From: Thermodesulfovibrionia bacterium
Lineage (GTDB): Bacteria; Nitrospirota; Thermodesulfovibrionia; UBA6902
Direction of reading: 5' to 3'
NCBI GenBank assembly: GCA_947258735.1
Contig: CAMYJJ010000005.1
Location: forward strand, 1 to 34,421
Length of the DNA stretch: 34,421 nucleotides
The translations under genes and the position numbers were made by a program. Each line of letters starts with the position of its first letter. The first letter of the stretch is position 1. Positions 30,588-34,421 of this stretch are shown here, piece by piece. The notes under the pieces are model-generated. The model had not been told where the DNA came from, made no database searches, and saw only the letters and a list, made by a program, of their open reading frames with translations.

Positions 30588-31466
30588 ATGGCTACTTTAA
30601 GAGATATCCAGAAAAGAATAAAAGCGGTTGAGAATACCAAGAAGATAACAAAGGCCATGAAGATGGTGGCTGCTGCGAAACTGAGAAAAGTCCAGTCCAG
30701 GATGCTGGATCTCAGACCTTATGCAGATAAGATGCATGATGTTCTCATGAGTCTGGCAAAAGGCGCTGACAGTGAAGCCCACCCATTGCTTTCATTTAGA
30801 CCAAGAAAGACTGTTGAGGTCGTTGTTGTCACGTCTGACAGGGGTCTGTGCGGTGCCTTTAATACAAATATTCTTAATGCTGCCCATGCCGCAATAGACA
30901 ATTTAAAAAAAGAAGGGTTTGAAGTCAGCGTCAGCACTGTTGGTAAGAAAGCCAGGGAGTATTTCAAGAGAAGAGATATCACGGTAAGAAATTCCTGGAC
31001 TGGCATTTCAGGGAGCGTACGTTTTTCCAGCGCCCAGGAAATCGCAAATGATATAAAGGAACATTATATAAATGAGACCATTGATGAGGTGACGGTTGTA
31101 TACAATTCATTTAAATCAATGGTAGCCCAGGACGTGACAACCGCAAAACTTCTTCCCCTGACTCCTGAAGAAAAAGGAGATGAAGAAGCAAGTGCGGAGT
31201 CTACGGCGGATTTTATTTATGAACCGTCAATGGAAGAGATCTTTGACAAATTAATACCACGAAATGTTGACATACAAATTTACAGGGCGCTCCTTGAAAG
31301 TTCGGCATCTGAAGAAGCAGCAAGAATGAGTGCCATGGAAAATGCTACACAGAGCTGCACCGAGATGGTAGAGACGCTCACACTGCAGTTTAACAAGGCC
31401 AGACAGGCATCCATTACAGGTGAGCTTATGGATATTGTCGGCGGTGTTGAGGCGTTGAAAGGATAA
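30588..31466 (+). CDS. atpG: ATP synthase F1 subunit gamma
   Basis: The central rotor shaft. The 292-residue protein begins with the conserved MATLRDIQKRIKAVENTKKITKAMKMVAAAK helix region, carries the VVVTSDRGLCGAFN Rossmann motif and ends with SAMENATQSCTEMVETLTLQFNKARQASIT region, the C-terminal helix. Length matches the family. The heptamer array upstream leaves no clear Shine-Dalgarno. Confidence 0.98.
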   Translation: MATLRDIQKRIKAVENTKKITKAMKMVAAAKLRKVQSRMLDLRPYADKMHDVLMSLAKGADSEAHPLLSFRPRKTVEVVVVTSDRGLCGAFNTNILNAAHAAIDNLKKEGFEVSVSTVGKKAREYFKRRDITVRNSWTGISGSVRFSSAQEIANDIKEHYINETIDEVTVVYNSFKSMVAQDVTTAKLLPLTPEEKGDEEASAESTADFIYEPSMEEIFDKLIPRNVDIQIYRALLESSASEEAARMSAMENATQSCTEMVETLTLQFNKARQASITGELMDIVGGVEALKG

Positions 31467-31470
31467 GAAG

Positions 31471-31554
31471 AGTAGTTAGTAGCCAGTAGTCAGTAGTTAA
31501 GGAAAAGCAGTTACAGCTGAGTTATTTCCCTATCTACTCACTACTCACTACTGA
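31471..31554. repeat. Inverted heptamer arms (AGTAGTCAGTAG type), atpG-atpD gap
   Basis: The first arm (31471-31500) has GTAGTTAGTAGCCAGTAGT then CAGTAG units; the second (31534-31553) has CTACTCACTACTCACTACTG, the inverse complement. The loop between is about 34 bases. Confidence 0.88.
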
Positions 31555-31578
31555 ATGCTAAATTAATGGAGGTCATAG

Positions 31579-32991
<1,413 letters not shown>

Positions 32992-33001
32992 TAAAAGATT
33001 T

Positions 33002-33066
33002 TATCCACAGATTTCGCAGATTAAATAGATTGAACAGTCTGTAAAAATCTGAGTAATCTGTGGATA
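33002..33066. repeat. Long inverted repeat (TATCCACAGATT type), atpD-atpC gap
   Basis: Arms 33002-33022 and 33046-33066 are 21 bases each and match in 18 positions as inverted repeats. The loop holds a further TTGAACAGTCTG stretch. The ATCCACAGATT motif is a widespread dispersed repeat. It fills most of the gap between beta and epsilon. Confidence 0.9.
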
Positions 33067-33084
33067 TAAAATAGAGGATTTTAA

Positions 33085-33495
33085 ATGGCAGAAAAACTAA
33101 CATTAGATATTGTTACCCCTTACGGGCATGTATTCACTGATGAAGTTGATGAGATTATTGCCAGCGGCAGTGAGGGCGAGTTCGGTGTGCTGCCCGATCA
33201 TGTACCGTTTCTCACAACAATAAAAATTGGTATGCTGACCTATAAAAAGGGTTCTGAGACCGGACATTTTTTTGTGAACTGGGGATATGCTGAAATCGGT
33301 CCTGATAAGGTAACCATTCTTGCTGACAGTGCGGAAAAATCTGAAGATATTGATATTGAAAGAGCAAAGGCCCAAATGGAAAGATCAGAAGCACGGCTTA
33401 AAAAAGAAGAAGAAATTGATGAAGCGCGTGCAAAAGCAGCTATTGAACGAGGACTCATGAGAGTTCAGGTTGCAGAAAGACATTCGGCAAGATAA
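33085..33495 (+). CDS. atpC: ATP synthase F1 subunit epsilon
   Basis: The regulatory subunit of the central stalk. The 136-residue protein has the N-terminal beta-sandwich (LDIVTPYGHVFTDEVDEII, GSEGEFGVLPDHVPFLT, FVNWGYAEIGPDKVTILAD) and a C-terminal helix pair (KAQMERSEARLKKEEE), so the inhibitory helical hairpin is retained. AGAGGA lies before the ATG. It is the last gene of the operon and is followed by a strong terminator. Confidence 0.97.
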   Translation: MAEKLTLDIVTPYGHVFTDEVDEIIASGSEGEFGVLPDHVPFLTTIKIGMLTYKKGSETGHFFVNWGYAEIGPDKVTILADSAEKSEDIDIERAKAQMERSEARLKKEEEIDEARAKAAIERGLMRVQVAERHSAR

Positions 33496-33522
33496 ATTTA
33501 ATTATAAATAATAATTGTAATG

Positions 33523-33556
33523 CACGATACAAGTTTTTTGTATCGTGTTTTTTTTT
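33523..33556 (+). terminator. Rho-independent terminator of the atp operon
   Basis: A perfect 10-bp stem (CACGATACAA at 33523-33532 with TTGTATCGTG at 33538-33547), a 5-base loop and nine T (33548-33556). It starts 27 bases after the atpC stop. Confidence 0.97.
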
Positions 33557-33579
33557 GAAAAGCGATTTAAAGGCACGGA

Positions 33580-33656
33580 TAATTTATCGTTAACTGTTAT
33601 TTGTGATGCGACAAAGAATAACTAGTAACGAACAACGAACAACGAATAACGAATAA
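33580..33656. repeat. AACGAAC/AACGAAT heptamers with inverse arm, before the HAD gene
   Basis: Two AACGAAC and two AACGAAT units (33627-33654). Upstream, TATCGTTAACTGTTATTTGT (about 33585-33604) is inverse-complementary in pattern to ACAAAGAATAACTAGTAACG, so the block can form a hairpin. Confidence 0.85.
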
Positions 33657-33677
33657 CATTTATAATATACCTTCTGC

Positions 33678-33683
33678 TATAAT
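33678..33683 (+). promoter_or_regulatory. Extended -10 promoter (TGCTATAAT) of the HAD gene
   Basis: TGC-TATAAT ends 11 bases before the ATG at 33695; there is no Shine-Dalgarno, consistent with a leaderless mRNA. Confidence 0.55.
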
Positions 33684-33694
33684 GACTGCTGCTT

Positions 33695-34369
33695 ATGACT
33701 AAACTTTTAATATTCGATCTGGACGGAACTCTTGCAGACACAGGCCAGGACATTACCAATGCCCTGAACTATGCTCTGGAGCCTTTTGAGAGCAGGAAAT
33801 ACTCGCTTGAAGAGACAAAGGCCATAGTAGGATCCGGTATTTCCAAACTCCTTGAATCGTTAATCCCTGATGATTCCCCGCTTGCCCGCGAGATCAGGAA
33901 GAACAATGGACAGAAACCTGAAGACCTGGTATTGGGCAGGTTTCTTGAGTACTATGATAACCACCTCATCGACAACACGCATGCCTATCCATACGTTGAG
34001 GAAACGCTGACAAAACTGGATGGGTATAAAAAGGCAGTATTATCTAATAAAAGGGAAGTCTATTCCAAAAGAGTGCTGAAGGGGCTGAAGATGCTCCACC
34101 ACTTTGATCTTATATGGGGCAGTGACAGCGTCAGGGAAAAAAAACCTTCACCGGTTCCTGTCCTGGATATGATGCAGTATTTTCAGGTTTCAAAAAGCGA
34201 AACATTGCTCATCGGTGACAGCAATTTTGATGTTGAAGCCGGCAAGTCTGCCGGGATTAAAGTTATTGCTGTTTCCTATGGATTTCGTTCAAGAGACTAT
34301 CTGACTGAAGCCGATGTTATTATTGACAGCTTTGATGAATTGATAAAAGCTATCCCTCCTGTTTCTTAA
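33695..34369 (+). CDS. HAD-superfamily hydrolase, phosphoglycolate phosphatase type
   Basis: The 224-residue protein has the HAD core: LIFDLDGTLADT (nucleophile Asp8, acid Asp10), an inserted four-helix cap (about 15-85), AVLSNK (motif II), REKKPSPVP (motif III Lys) and LLIGDSNFDVEAGKSAG (motif IV). The cap and the GSGISKLLESL start fit Gph/PGP-like enzymes, which detoxify 2-phosphoglycolate, but related substrates cannot be excluded. It is a single gene after the atp operon. Confidence 0.88.
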   Translation: MTKLLIFDLDGTLADTGQDITNALNYALEPFESRKYSLEETKAIVGSGISKLLESLIPDDSPLAREIRKNNGQKPEDLVLGRFLEYYDNHLIDNTHAYPYVEETLTKLDGYKKAVLSNKREVYSKRVLKGLKMLHHFDLIWGSDSVREKKPSPVPVLDMMQYFQVSKSETLLIGDSNFDVEAGKSAGIKVIAVSYGFRSRDYLTEADVIIDSFDELIKAIPPVS

Positions 34370-34421
34370 GTTTGTCAAAAAAAAGCTTTCGCAGTTTCGC
34401 TACTTTCGGCTCAATAACCAC
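34350..34421 (-). CDS. C-terminal end of an unrecognised protein (partial, cut by window edge)
   Basis: The minus-strand frame from 34421 to a TAG at 34352-34350 is open for 23 residues with a charged pattern (VVIEPKVAKLRKLFFDKLKKQEG is the region); the other two minus frames stop early. It overlaps the end of the HAD gene by 20 bases in a convergent arrangement. Short, so it may be chance. Confidence 0.35.
   Translation of the reverse strand: MVIEPKVAKLRKLFFDKLKKQEG

Overview
The window reads as a chromosomal segment of a Gram-negative (diderm), moderate-GC bacterium. Evidence for an outer membrane is a complete Tol-Pal operon and two TonB/TolA-like proteins. The futalosine menaquinone gene mqnB, type III pantothenate kinase, an F-type ATP synthase with both b' and b subunits but no a or c subunit in the cluster, and many dispersed repeats point to Nitrospirota/Thermodesulfovibrionia or a deltaproteobacterial-type lineage. 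That placement is inference; no rRNA is present to settle it.

Layout. Bases 1-1710 are an accessory patch: the tail of an unrecognised gene, an S23-type four-helix-bundle gene between inverted arms of 7-bp tandem repeats, a decayed fragment of a WecA/MraY-family gene, a second truncated start of the four-helix-bundle gene, and an MntA/HepT (MNT-HEPN) toxin-antitoxin pair ending in a strong terminator. Bases 1840-3540 hold REP-like repeats around an intact WecA/MraY-family transferase gene. Bases 3540-7378 are a tight three-gene minus-strand operon (M20 amidohydrolase, YbdK/GCS2 ligase, gamma-glutamyltranspeptidase). Bases 7592-9422 carry envelope genes (Tat-exported M15-like peptidase, bactofilin, SH3b protein). 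Two very small membrane proteins converge near 10.04 kb; one of 31 aa is well supported by its ribosome binding site. Initiator tRNA-fMet follows.

Bases 10852-15145 (minus) are glmM, cdaR and cdaA, the classical c-di-AMP/peptidoglycan module, preceded by a TonB-like gene and a universal stress protein gene. Then come coaX-birA and nth (minus), mqnB and a TraB/GumN protein (plus), a cupin-like protein, a nitroreductase, and prfB, which keeps the classical +1 programmed frameshift. Bases 21897-27035 are tolQ-tolR-tolA-tolB-pal-cpoB plus a small exported glycine-rich protein. Divergently, 27307-33495 encode ATP synthase b', b, delta, alpha, gamma, beta, epsilon, closed by a textbook terminator, and then a phosphoglycolate-phosphatase-like HAD hydrolase.

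The most unusual signal is a family of heptanucleotide tandem repeats of many different sequences, usually arranged as two inverted arms. They fill gaps inside the atp operon, flank the four-helix-bundle gene, and in two unrelated genes (tolB and atpF) lie inside the coding sequence, where one arm encodes the basic part and the other the hydrophobic part of the signal peptide. Several genes (tolQ, cdaA, mqnB, the HAD gene, mntA) have a -10-like box 8-11 nt before the start codon and no Shine-Dalgarno sequence, suggesting leaderless transcripts.
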